Origin: CAYNHT01 sp964397485
GTDB taxonomy: Bacteria; Bacillota_I; Bacilli_A; RF39; UBA660
DNA length: 64,000 nucleotides
Assembly: GCA_964397485.1 (NCBI GenBank)
Contig: CAYNHT010000002.1
Location: 62,001 to 126,000, forward strand
Reading direction: 5' to 3'
The translations under genes and the position numbers were made by a program. The notes beneath the pieces were generated by a model. It saw only the letters and a program-made list of their open reading frames with translations. It was not told the DNA's origin and ran no database searches. Each line of letters starts with the position of its first letter. The stretch's first letter is position 1. Below are positions 35,106-42,609 of this stretch, one piece after another.

Positions 35106-36449
35106 CTAATTTTCTTCTTTATTTACAAAATTAACAAAAGTACTAGTATTTCTTTTAAATATTAAATCTACCGTTGTAGTTGGACCATTACGGTGTTTTC
35201 CAATAATAAACTCACTCTTACTAGTATAATTATCTATTTCACTTTCTTTATTGTAATAGTCATCTCTATATAGAAATGCAACTATATCAGCATCTTGTTC
35301 AATCGATCCAGATTCTCTTAAATCACTTAATAAAGGCCTTTTATCTTCTCTTCCCTCAACAGAACGAGATAATTGGGCTAAAGCAATAACTGGTATTTCA
35401 AGTTCCATTGCTAGTGTTTTTAATGATCTAGATATTTCTGATACTTCTTGTTGGCGGTTACCAGCATATCTAGCTGATCCGCTTATTAATTGTAGATAAT
35501 CTATAATAACTACACCTAATCCGTCTTCTGAACTAGCAAGCCTACGACATTTTGCTCTGATTTCTCCGATTGTCATTCCAGGAGTATCATCTATAAACAT
35601 TTTTGTGTCTGCTAATCTACTTATTGCTTCATTGATTCTTTTCCAATCATTATGTTCTAATCTACCTGTTGTTAATTTATAACCTTCAATTTGACCAACT
35701 GATGAAAGCATCCTCATTGCCAATTGCTCTGCCCCCATCTCCATATTAAATAAGGCAACTCCTTTTTTTGAGTTCATTGCCATATTGGTTGCTAGATTTA
35801 AAGCAAATGCAGTTTTTCCCATCGCAGGACGAGCGGCTATTATTATTAGTTGGTTTGGATGCAATCCTGATGTTATTTTATCTAAATCATGAAATCCTGT
35901 TGATAACCCTGTTATCTCCCCTTTTGTTTGGGCTAGTTTTTCAAGATCTAATTGTGTTTTAAACAGTACATCTTGAATTGTTCTGAACTCTGTTCCTTTA
36001 CGTGTTTTTACTACACTAAGTATTTTTTTCTCTGCATTATCAAGAATTTCACTAATAGCATCTGAAGAAGAATAACCATCAGTAACTATATTCGTTGCTT
36101 CTTCAATAAGCCTTCTTAAGATTGCTTTTTCTTCAACAATTTTTATGTATTCTTCAATATTAGCAGCACTAGGCACAACATTTATAATTTCACTTATATA
36201 TTCAACATCGCCAACTTGTTTCAACCATTTGCGTTTATCTAGTTCTGCCGTAACAGTTGTTATATCTATCGGAGTCGCTTTTTCAGCCAAATCACTTACA
36301 ACACTAAATATTTTGGTGTGCGAATCTAAATAAAACCATTCTTTATTCAAACTCTCGATTCCCTTTTGTAAAGCATATTTACTTAGAAACATTGCCCCCA
36401 AAACTGATTGTTCAGCATCAATATTATGCGGCATAACTCGTTCTGCCAT
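35106..36449 (-). CDS. dnaB: Replicative DNA helicase DnaB (DnaC in Bacillus)
   Basis: A 447-residue hexameric helicase of the replisome. The N-terminal primase-interacting domain begins MPHNIDAEQSVLGAMF; Walker A is ARPAMGKTAF, and VVIIDYLQLI is Walker B, with LSRSVEGREDKRPLLSDLRESG following. No intein. It lies 8 bp after rplI in the order gdpP-rplI-dnaB, as in Bacillus. Confidence 0.97.
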   Translation of the reverse strand: MAERVMPHNIDAEQSVLGAMFLSKYALQKGIESLNKEWFYLDSHTKIFSVVSDLAEKATPIDITTVTAELDKRKWLKQVGDVEYISEIINVVPSAANIEEYIKIVEEKAILRRLIEEATNIVTDGYSSSDAISEILDNAEKKILSVVKTRKGTEFRTIQDVLFKTQLDLEKLAQTKGEITGLSTGFHDLDKITSGLHPNQLIIIAARPAMGKTAFALNLATNMAMNSKKGVALFNMEMGAEQLAMRMLSSVGQIEGYKLTTGRLEHNDWKRINEAISRLADTKMFIDDTPGMTIGEIRAKCRRLASSEDGLGVVIIDYLQLISGSARYAGNRQQEVSEISRSLKTLAMELEIPVIALAQLSRSVEGREDKRPLLSDLRESGSIEQDADIVAFLYRDDYYNKESEIDNYTSKSEFIIGKHRNGPTTTVDLIFKRNTSTFVNFVNKEEN

Positions 36450-36457
36450 AATACCAC

Positions 36458-36904
36458 CTATCTTTCTTCAACTAACTCAACTTTTAAATTAACTTTAACT
36501 TTCTTATGTAATTCTATTTCAACATTGTGAAAGCCTAATGTTGTTAAAGGCTCATTTAATTTAATTTTCTTTTTATCAATATCATAATTTTTTTCTTGCA
36601 ATTCTTTTGTTATTTGTTTAGGACTTACACTTCCAAATACGCGACCCATTTCACCAGTCTTCACTTTAAATTGCAATGTTATTTTTTCAAGTTGATCTTT
36701 AATTATTAAACAATCATTAATTAATTTTTCTTCTTGTTCTTTTTTTTGTTTGTTTTCTTCTTCCAATCTTTTAATACCAGTCGAAGTTGCTGAAACTGCA
36801 TATCCATTTTTTATCAAAAAATTCATGCCATATCCATCTTTTACTTCTTTTATTTCCCCTTTTTTTCCTTGTCCTTTTAAATCCTTAATAAAGATTACTT
36901 TCAC
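36458..36904 (-). CDS. rplI: 50S ribosomal protein L9
   Basis: A 148-residue protein with the L9 N-terminal fold (KVIFIKDLKGQGKKGEIKEVKDGY), a long connecting helix (about 45-75) and a C-terminal RNA-binding domain. It stabilises the L1 stalk region of the ribosome. It sits 9 bp after the GdpP-like gene and 8 bp before dnaB. Confidence 0.96.
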   Translation of the reverse strand: MKVIFIKDLKGQGKKGEIKEVKDGYGMNFLIKNGYAVSATSTGIKRLEEENKQKKEQEEKLINDCLIIKDQLEKITLQFKVKTGEMGRVFGSVSPKQITKELQEKNYDIDKKKIKLNEPLTTLGFHNVEIELHKKVKVNLKVELVEER

Positions 36905-36913
36905 TATATCACC

Positions 36914-37882
36914 TCAATTTATTATTTTTAAAAGTCTTTTTTTAACTTCGTTTATTGAAACATCATTAATTTGTACAGCTGCATTAGTCATATGCCCACC
37001 GCCACCTAATTTTTTACATATTTTAAACACATCGACATTTCCTAATGATCTAGCACTAACTCCAACTACATTTTTTGATATTTTACCAATAACAAACGAT
37101 GACTCTACATCCTCAAATTGCAGTAAATTTTCAGCAATGGTTGCTAAATCCTTCTTTTCAACAATTTTATCGTCAAGTGTACATAATATTGTTTCTTTGT
37201 TTACCATATAGCTTTTCTTAACAAATTTAAGACGTCTTAAATAATCATCTTTGTTTTCCTTAAGCATATCTTGTTTTGTTACGTTGTTTGCCCCTAGTGA
37301 AGTAAGAAAAGCTGCTGCCTCATATGTTGTTTCTGTGGTTTTAACTTTAAAACTATTAGTATCTATCTCTATTCCGGCTAACATTATAGTTGCAATCGAA
37401 GGATGAACAACCTTATTTAGGTATTTCAAATAATTAACCATTATTTCGTTAGTACTTGATAAATTAGAATTAATGTATGTTAATCTAGTCGGAATTATAT
37501 AATCATTATTAACAATATGATGGTCGATAATTACTATATTACTAGTTAACTGCAGAGCGACTTTATCCTCTAATAACTCTTTTTTATAAGTATCTAATAT
37601 TATTAATAGAGTTTCTTTATTTACCGTTTCTTTTATACAAGATTTGCCTAGAAAATCCACTAAAATATTTTCTTTTTTTAGTGTTTCAATTGCTCTAATT
37701 ATAGGTTTATTTAATTGTCTTTTATTAAGACATATATAACATTCTTTATTGAATGACTTTATTATTGTATACAAACACAAGGCCGAACCAAATCCGTCTA
37801 AATCTATATTTTTATGAGTCATTATTACTATTCTTTCATGCTCCTTGATTAAACTTGTTAAACTTCTAAAAGTTTCTTGCAT
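36914..37882 (-). CDS. DHH-DHHA1 phosphodiesterase, GdpP C-terminal half only
   Basis: A 322-residue cytosolic phosphodiesterase. DHH motifs are MTHKNIDLDGFGSA (His23, Asp27, Asp29), LIILDTYKK and IVIIDHHIVN; the DHHA1 end has KKLGGGGHMTNAAVQI. The gdpP-rplI-dnaB order shows it is the GdpP gene, but the two membrane helices, PAS and degenerate GGDEF of usual GdpP (about 650 residues) are absent. The start has a GAGGTGAT ribosome site and only 77 bp separate it from whiA, so no lost upstream part remains. The substrate is probably cyclic di-AMP. Confidence 0.88.
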   Translation of the reverse strand: MQETFRSLTSLIKEHERIVIMTHKNIDLDGFGSALCLYTIIKSFNKECYICLNKRQLNKPIIRAIETLKKENILVDFLGKSCIKETVNKETLLIILDTYKKELLEDKVALQLTSNIVIIDHHIVNNDYIIPTRLTYINSNLSSTNEIMVNYLKYLNKVVHPSIATIMLAGIEIDTNSFKVKTTETTYEAAAFLTSLGANNVTKQDMLKENKDDYLRRLKFVKKSYMVNKETILCTLDDKIVEKKDLATIAENLLQFEDVESSFVIGKISKNVVGVSARSLGNVDVFKICKKLGGGGHMTNAAVQINDVSINEVKKRLLKIIN

Positions 37883-37947
37883 TCTATCACCTCATGATAT
37901 AAATATTATACTATAATTTAGACCAATTGTCTTTATAAAACAAAAAA

Positions 37948-37970
37948 GAAAACAATAAATTATTGTTTTT
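37948..37970 (-). terminator. Terminator of whiA
   Basis: Stem AAAACAATAA/TTATTGTTTT around 37949-37970, with a T-rich run beyond on the minus strand. It overlaps the whiA stop. Confidence 0.7.
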
Positions 37971-38895
37971 TCTCGCTTTCTTTTATTTTTTGTGCTAAAA
38001 GTTTTATTTTATTAAATCGATGATGTAATCCTGATTTAGTAATAATATTACCTGTTTCTATACTTATTATTTCACTTAATTCGGCTAAAGATGCCTCAGG
38101 ATACTTGACTCTATATATAGCAACATCACGGATTTTTGGATCAAGCAAATCTAAACCACCAATACTTTTTATCAATTCTATTTCACGAATTTGTTCATTT
38201 GCCGTCATTATTATTTTATCAACATTTGCTTGCTCACAATTATTAAGTCTATTAGTCATGTTTTTGTGATCTCTATATATTCTTATGTCTTCGTAATATA
38301 AAACAGCATTACTGGCATTTATTATTCTTAAAAAATCACTTATCTTCTCCGCTTCTTTTATATATATCATATACTTGTTTTCTCTTTTTAAGCATTTGCC
38401 ATTAAGATTGTATGTATTCAAAAGACTACTTATAAACTCAGCATATTTATCGCTATCAACAAGAAATTCCAAATGATATCTAGATTTTTTAGGATCATTA
38501 ATACTACCTACTGCCATAAATAACCCTCTTAAATATGCACGGGTTAAATCTTCGTCATCTACAATATATTTTTTAGGAATTAATAAATATTTACTATCCT
38601 CAAAAATACTTAAATCACTTAATATTTTATTTATATTATGATCTATCTGTAATATATATAAATAGCTTTTATTAAAATTATAACCTCTTCTTACAACTAT
38701 TTTTGCGTTTATACCATATAAATCTTTCACTAAATTGAATATTCTTCTAGCAACACTTGCATTTTCAGTAGTAATTTTTATTTCTTTATCTACACTTGAA
38801 ATGTTTCTGAAAATAGCTGATAATTCAGCTATTTTCTCCATGTTTAATGTTTCTATTTTACTAACTTCACTTTTCACAATACTAGTGAACGACAT
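37960..38895 (-). CDS. whiA: DNA-binding protein WhiA
   Basis: A 311-residue DNA-binding protein. The N-terminal part has the degenerate LAGLIDADG-homing-nuclease fold (TRAYLRGLFMAVGSIN), and the C-terminal helix-turn-helix has EASLAELSEIISIETGNIITKSGLHHRFNKI. WhiA affects cell division and chromosome segregation in Bacillus and controls sporulation septation in Streptomyces. It lies 11 bp downstream of yvcK, the conserved pair. Confidence 0.95.
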   Translation of the reverse strand: MSFTSIVKSEVSKIETLNMEKIAELSAIFRNISSVDKEIKITTENASVARRIFNLVKDLYGINAKIVVRRGYNFNKSYLYILQIDHNINKILSDLSIFEDSKYLLIPKKYIVDDEDLTRAYLRGLFMAVGSINDPKKSRYHLEFLVDSDKYAEFISSLLNTYNLNGKCLKRENKYMIYIKEAEKISDFLRIINASNAVLYYEDIRIYRDHKNMTNRLNNCEQANVDKIIMTANEQIREIELIKSIGGLDLLDPKIRDVAIYRVKYPEASLAELSEIISIETGNIITKSGLHHRFNKIKLLAQKIKESEKKQ

Positions 38896-38906
38896 AAAAC
38901 CACCAC

Positions 38907-39866
38907 CTAAATTAAATATGAAAAAATATGGGAAGCCAATTTTATAACATTATGTCTGATCATTTCATCTTCTATAATAACAAAATCTCCCTCAATTATA
39001 TCAATATTCATATTTCTTATGTTTTCTTTATCAAAAACAACTGGATCTTTTTGCTCCAATGTTTCATATTTTATTTTTAATTCATCACTTATTTTTCCAT
39101 TATTTACAACTACTACATCAATTTTACGTGTGCCTAAGTATTTGTTTAATAATTTAATATGGTGACTAGCACTAAAATTATCTGTTTCACCTGGTTGTGT
39201 CATCATGTTACACACATACATTATTTTAGCACTACTTTTTTCTAATTCATATTTTATTTCTTCACATATTAAGTTGGGAATAATACTAGTAAAGACACTT
39301 CCCATACTTAATATAATTAAATCAGCATTACGAATTGCATCTATTGCCTCAGGTGTAACAACAGGCTTTTCTTTATAAAAAACATCTACTATACCCTTTG
39401 TATATTCCGTTATTCTATGTTCTCCTTCGACAATTGTTCCATCTTCCATTTTCCCAATCAAAGTTACATTATCTTCTTCTGTTAATGGAATAACTCTTCC
39501 TTTTAAATTTAATACTTTACCTATTGCTTCAATTCCGTTCGACATATTTCCACTTATATTGGCTGCGGCAGTTAAGAGTAAATTTCCAACTGTATGTCCG
39601 TTTAAATCACTTGTTGTATTAAATCTATAGTTAAGTAATTTTTCGACTAAAGGTTCTGTTTCGGATAAAGATACTAATACTCGTCTGATGTCGCCTACGG
39701 CAGGAGTTTTAAATTCCTCTCTTAAACGACCGGTACTTTTTCCATCATCACATACTGAAACCACAGCTGATATATCAAGGGGAAATTTTTTTAATCCTCT
39801 TAATAATGTAGATAGTCCGGTTCCTCCACCGAAAATAACAACTTTTTTATTCAAATTTATCACCAT
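38907..39866 (-). CDS. yvcK: YvcK/CofD-like UDP-sugar-binding protein
   Basis: A 319-residue cytosolic protein of the 2-phospho-L-lactate-transferase fold. VIFGGGTGLSTLLRGLKK binds a nucleotide sugar and VVSVCDDGKSTGRLR is the family signature. YvcK is needed for normal shape and growth on gluconeogenic carbon in Bacillus. The start is uncertain: ATG at 39866 has no ribosome site, while TTG at 39854 has GGTGAT at good distance and a TATAAT-like element (39876-39881) just upstream. rapZ (yvcJ), the usual upstream partner, is absent. Confidence 0.94.
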   Translation of the reverse strand: MVINLNKKVVIFGGGTGLSTLLRGLKKFPLDISAVVSVCDDGKSTGRLREEFKTPAVGDIRRVLVSLSETEPLVEKLLNYRFNTTSDLNGHTVGNLLLTAAANISGNMSNGIEAIGKVLNLKGRVIPLTEEDNVTLIGKMEDGTIVEGEHRITEYTKGIVDVFYKEKPVVTPEAIDAIRNADLIILSMGSVFTSIIPNLICEEIKYELEKSSAKIMYVCNMMTQPGETDNFSASHHIKLLNKYLGTRKIDVVVVNNGKISDELKIKYETLEQKDPVVFDKENIRNMNIDIIEGDFVIIEDEMIRHNVIKLASHIFSYLI

Positions 39867-39996
39867 TACTATTATACTATATTTAATATACTAATAAAAC
39901 TATTATTTATTTTAAATTTAAATAACTCCTCTAAAAATCCTCACAATTATATGTTTTTATATAATTATACCGCATTTACACTGTTTTTTTAGATTT

Positions 39997-40017
39997 TTGG
40001 AAACTAAATAGTTCCAA
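39997..40017. promoter_or_regulatory. Near-palindrome upstream of an XRE gene
   Basis: TTGGAA-a-CTA-aa-TAG-TTCCAA is a 9-bp inverted repeat with one bulged base, 51 bp before the XRE gene at 40068. It could be its own operator. Confidence 0.4.
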
Positions 40018-40067
40018 TCGACAAAATTTGCGTTATATATTTAATACAATGGAAACAGGGTGATATT

Positions 40068-40283
40068 ATGTTATACAAAAGACTTCGTGATTTACGTGAA
40101 GATAATGATTTTACTCAACAATATGTTGCTAATTATTTAAAAATAAATAGAGTAGTATATTCAAGATATGAACTTGGTAATAGAGAAATACCAGTTTCTT
40201 ATTTAATTGAGCTATCAAAATTATATGATGCTTCAATCGACTATATCGTCGGAATTACAAATAAAAAAGATATCATTCGCTGA
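40068..40283 (+). CDS. XRE-family transcriptional regulator, small
   Basis: A 71-residue Cro/C1 helix-turn-helix protein (FTQQYVANYLKINRVVYSRYELGNREIP) with a short C-terminal helix (LYDASIDYIVGI). The ribosome site GGGTGAT is four bases before the ATG. It is a lone plus-strand gene between yvcK and lgt, in the position of hprK or rapZ in relatives. TGA is its stop codon. Confidence 0.9.
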   Translation: MLYKRLRDLREDNDFTQQYVANYLKINRVVYSRYELGNREIPVSYLIELSKLYDASIDYIVGITNKKDIIR

Positions 40284-40297
40284 TATCTTTTTTTTGC
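40266..40297 (+). terminator. Terminator of the XRE gene
   Basis: Stem AAAGATATCA/TGATATCTTT (40266-40275 with 40281-40290), 5-nt loop, followed by T residues. It overlaps the stop codon. The next 120 bp up to lgt hold no gene that I can see. Confidence 0.85.
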
Positions 40298-40421
40298 ATT
40301 CGCAGTCGTGTTATATGTACGCGATATTGCTTATAGATTATAAAAATTTTTTATTATTCTGCGTAATAATTCCGTTTAAGTTATTATCTATCCTGCGACA
40401 CTATTAACTATTATTGCATAA

Positions 40422-41237
40422 TCAGAATACAACGTCATCAGTATTTTCCGTATCATTATATTGATTATTAAATCTAGAACCCCTATTACGAATAAAAAAT
40501 AGAAGAAGTCCTGAAACAAACATAACGATTGAAACTGCCTGTGCCATTTTTATTGTATCTATCATAAGACTATCTTGTCTTAACCCTTCTATAAAAAATC
40601 TGCCTACCGAATACCACATTAAGTAAAACGCCGTTGGTTGACCTATTTTTATATACTTATATCTTCTTATAAAGAGGATCAAAATAAAACCTAATAAACA
40701 CCAAAGAGATTCATATAAAAATGTTGGATGGTGATAAACCCCATTAATTTTCATACCTTCAATTATAAATTCTGGAATAAATAAATTTTTTAGATTTTCT
40801 ATTGTTGTAACAGGACCAAATGCTTCTCCATTATAAAAATTTCCCCATCGTCCTATTGCCTGCCCTATAAGTAATCCAACTGCCATTATATCCATTAATC
40901 TTAATGTATTAACGGCGTATTTTTTACTATAATATATAGCCCATATAATTCCAATAATAATTGCTCCATGAATGGCTAAGCCACCTTCCCAAACCTTTAT
41001 TATATCTATTAAATTAACACTATAATAATCCCAGTTAAAGGTAACAAAATAAAGTCTAGCACCTATTATTGCTAATGGAATTAAGAAGAAAAATAAATTT
41101 ATCATAAACTCTTCTGGAATTTTCCATTTTTTTGCTTCTCTAAGTGCTAAACCACTGCCTATAAAGATAGCAATAAACATTATAACTGAGTACCAATATA
41201 TTTTTATTACTCCTAAATCAAGAAATATTGAACCCAT
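40422..41237 (-). CDS. lgt: Prolipoprotein diacylglyceryl transferase
   Basis: A 271-residue polytopic inner-membrane enzyme that attaches diacylglycerol to lipobox cysteines. The signature is GRWGNFYNGEAFG (about 131-143), with IHGAIIIGI and HHPTFLYES. It will act on the lipoproteins of this window (YidC, the 6669 protein). It lies 1 bp after yvlD, in the yvlD-(hprK)-lgt arrangement of Bacilli with hprK missing. Confidence 0.95.
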   Translation of the reverse strand: MGSIFLDLGVIKIYWYSVIMFIAIFIGSGLALREAKKWKIPEEFMINLFFFLIPLAIIGARLYFVTFNWDYYSVNLIDIIKVWEGGLAIHGAIIIGIIWAIYYSKKYAVNTLRLMDIMAVGLLIGQAIGRWGNFYNGEAFGPVTTIENLKNLFIPEFIIEGMKINGVYHHPTFLYESLWCLLGFILILFIRRYKYIKIGQPTAFYLMWYSVGRFFIEGLRQDSLMIDTIKMAQAVSIVMFVSGLLLFFIRNRGSRFNNQYNDTENTDDVVF

Positions 41238-41238
41238 T

Positions 41239-41664
41239 TTACCATCCCCTTCTTAAAATTGGTTTAATAATTAAGCTTTCCATTATTATATTCATGAACG
41301 ATATAAAAACTGCAACAACAAATCCCATTATCAATCCTTGAATATTAAAATGTTTACCTAAAATAAAATCAACAAGATTTAAAATAAAAACATTTATAAA
41401 TGGGTAAAAAAGACCCAATGTCAATCCTGTGATAGGTAATGTAAGCCATACTATAATTGGTTTTATTGTTTTGTTCAAAATGTAAATTATAACTGCCGCT
41501 ATAAGTCCCCATAAACCAAAGTATCCATTATCTATATAAATTGTTTTTTCAAATATTACCGATACACTTATTAAAACAAGAGCATATCCCACCATGTGTA
41601 TTAACCAATCTAACCATCTATTAAATCTTTTTGTTTTATTTTCATCTATTATGATTACTTTCAT
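41239..41664 (-). CDS. yvlD: YvlD-family (phage holin 4 superfamily-like) membrane protein
   Basis: A 141-residue protein with four membrane helices. The pattern GLIAAVIIYILNKTIKPIIVWLTLPITGLTLGLFYPFINV is characteristic (residues about 51-90). It is the YvlD/Phage_holin_4_2 family; despite the name there is no evidence it is a lysis protein. ATG at 41664 is chosen for AAAGGAGTTGA upstream. It is coupled to lgt. Confidence 0.85.
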   Translation of the reverse strand: MKVIIIDENKTKRFNRWLDWLIHMVGYALVLISVSVIFEKTIYIDNGYFGLWGLIAAVIIYILNKTIKPIIVWLTLPITGLTLGLFYPFINVFILNLVDFILGKHFNIQGLIMGFVVAVFISFMNIIMESLIIKPILRRGW

Positions 41665-41756
41665 TATAATCAACTCCTTTTACCATTATATCATAGAAAA
41701 ATATTTTCGAAAATTTTTTTAAACACAAAAGAAATTACTTTTACATCATTATTTTT

Positions 41757-42608
41757 TTATCTCTTTTTATTAAATGAACACCTTTGACATAATGATTCTA
41801 TTTTTTTGTTTTTACTAAATTGTTCAAGTATATCTTTAACTCTTTTTTTATTTAATATTACATCTAGTGATTCTTTAAAAATATTACCTAAATCGATTAT
41901 GCCCGAACTATCTAAACAGCACGGAACAACTGTTCCATCAGATAAAATACCAATATGTGTCTTAAGACCATAACAACTACCTGATGTAGAAAAGTAAGAG
42001 TTGTGTAAACTTGGCCACTCGAATACTTTTCCTTTGCTTAAATAAAGATTTTTTGTAAGTTTAATATCCTTTTTATCATTATTTAGATATTCGCTGTCCA
42101 ATTTTAAATTTAAACTTCCTATTATTTCATTTAGCATCTCTTTGTTTTTTTCTTTTAAAATTTTATCATCTAAAGTCCAAAAACGATAACAAATTATTAT
42201 ATCTGTATTTTCTAAAATTATCTTTGTAGAGTTAACAATACTTTCTACATATTTATCCTCAACAAGACCATTTTTTTCAAAACTATGGAGAGATATATTT
42301 ATTTGCCTTATGCTGTCATTAGTTTTTATTAAATCGATGTTTTTTTCTAATAAAGTTCCATTTGTTGTAATGTTGACAGATATATTGTATTTGCTACACA
42401 TATTTAGAATATCATTTATTTTACTATGCATGAATGGTTCGCCTTTTATATGTAGACATATATATTTAGTATATGGTTTTATACTCCTTAAAACATGTTC
42501 AAATTCTTCTAATTTAAGTTCTCTTTTCTTTTTAATATCCTTTGAACAAAAAGAGCAATCCATATTACATATATTAGTAATTTCGATATATATTTTTTTA
42601 AAAGTCAT
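41757..42608 (-). CDS. Radical SAM/SPASM-type protein
   Basis: A 283-residue iron-sulfur enzyme. The radical SAM motif CNMDCSFC (about 13-20) binds the SAM cluster; HIKGEPFMH and ITTNGTLL are core strands. The C-terminal SPASM-like region has Cys in SGSCYGLK, VVPCCLDSSG and LCQRCSF for an auxiliary cluster. Reaction and substrate are unknown. The ATG at 42608 is preferred over GTG at 42620 because GGTGA lies eight bases upstream, inside the uvrB stop region, so it is coupled to uvrB. No small precursor peptide gene was found beside it. Confidence 0.88.
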   Translation of the reverse strand: MTFKKIYIEITNICNMDCSFCSKDIKKKRELKLEEFEHVLRSIKPYTKYICLHIKGEPFMHSKINDILNMCSKYNISVNITTNGTLLEKNIDLIKTNDSIRQINISLHSFEKNGLVEDKYVESIVNSTKIILENTDIIICYRFWTLDDKILKEKNKEMLNEIIGSLNLKLDSEYLNNDKKDIKLTKNLYLSKGKVFEWPSLHNSYFSTSGSCYGLKTHIGILSDGTVVPCCLDSSGIIDLGNIFKESLDVILNKKRVKDILEQFSKNKKIESLCQRCSFNKKR

Positions 42609-42609
42609 T

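Noticed and set aside
36750..37211. A 153-codon open frame on the plus strand
   Set aside because: It is antisense to rplI and the GdpP-like gene, with no ribosome site and a composition typical of the complement of AT-rich coding DNA.
37883..37959. Possible frameshifted remnant of GdpP N-terminal domains
   Set aside because: Only 77 bp separate the gene from whiA, holding a terminator and ribosome site, with no membrane-helix coding left.
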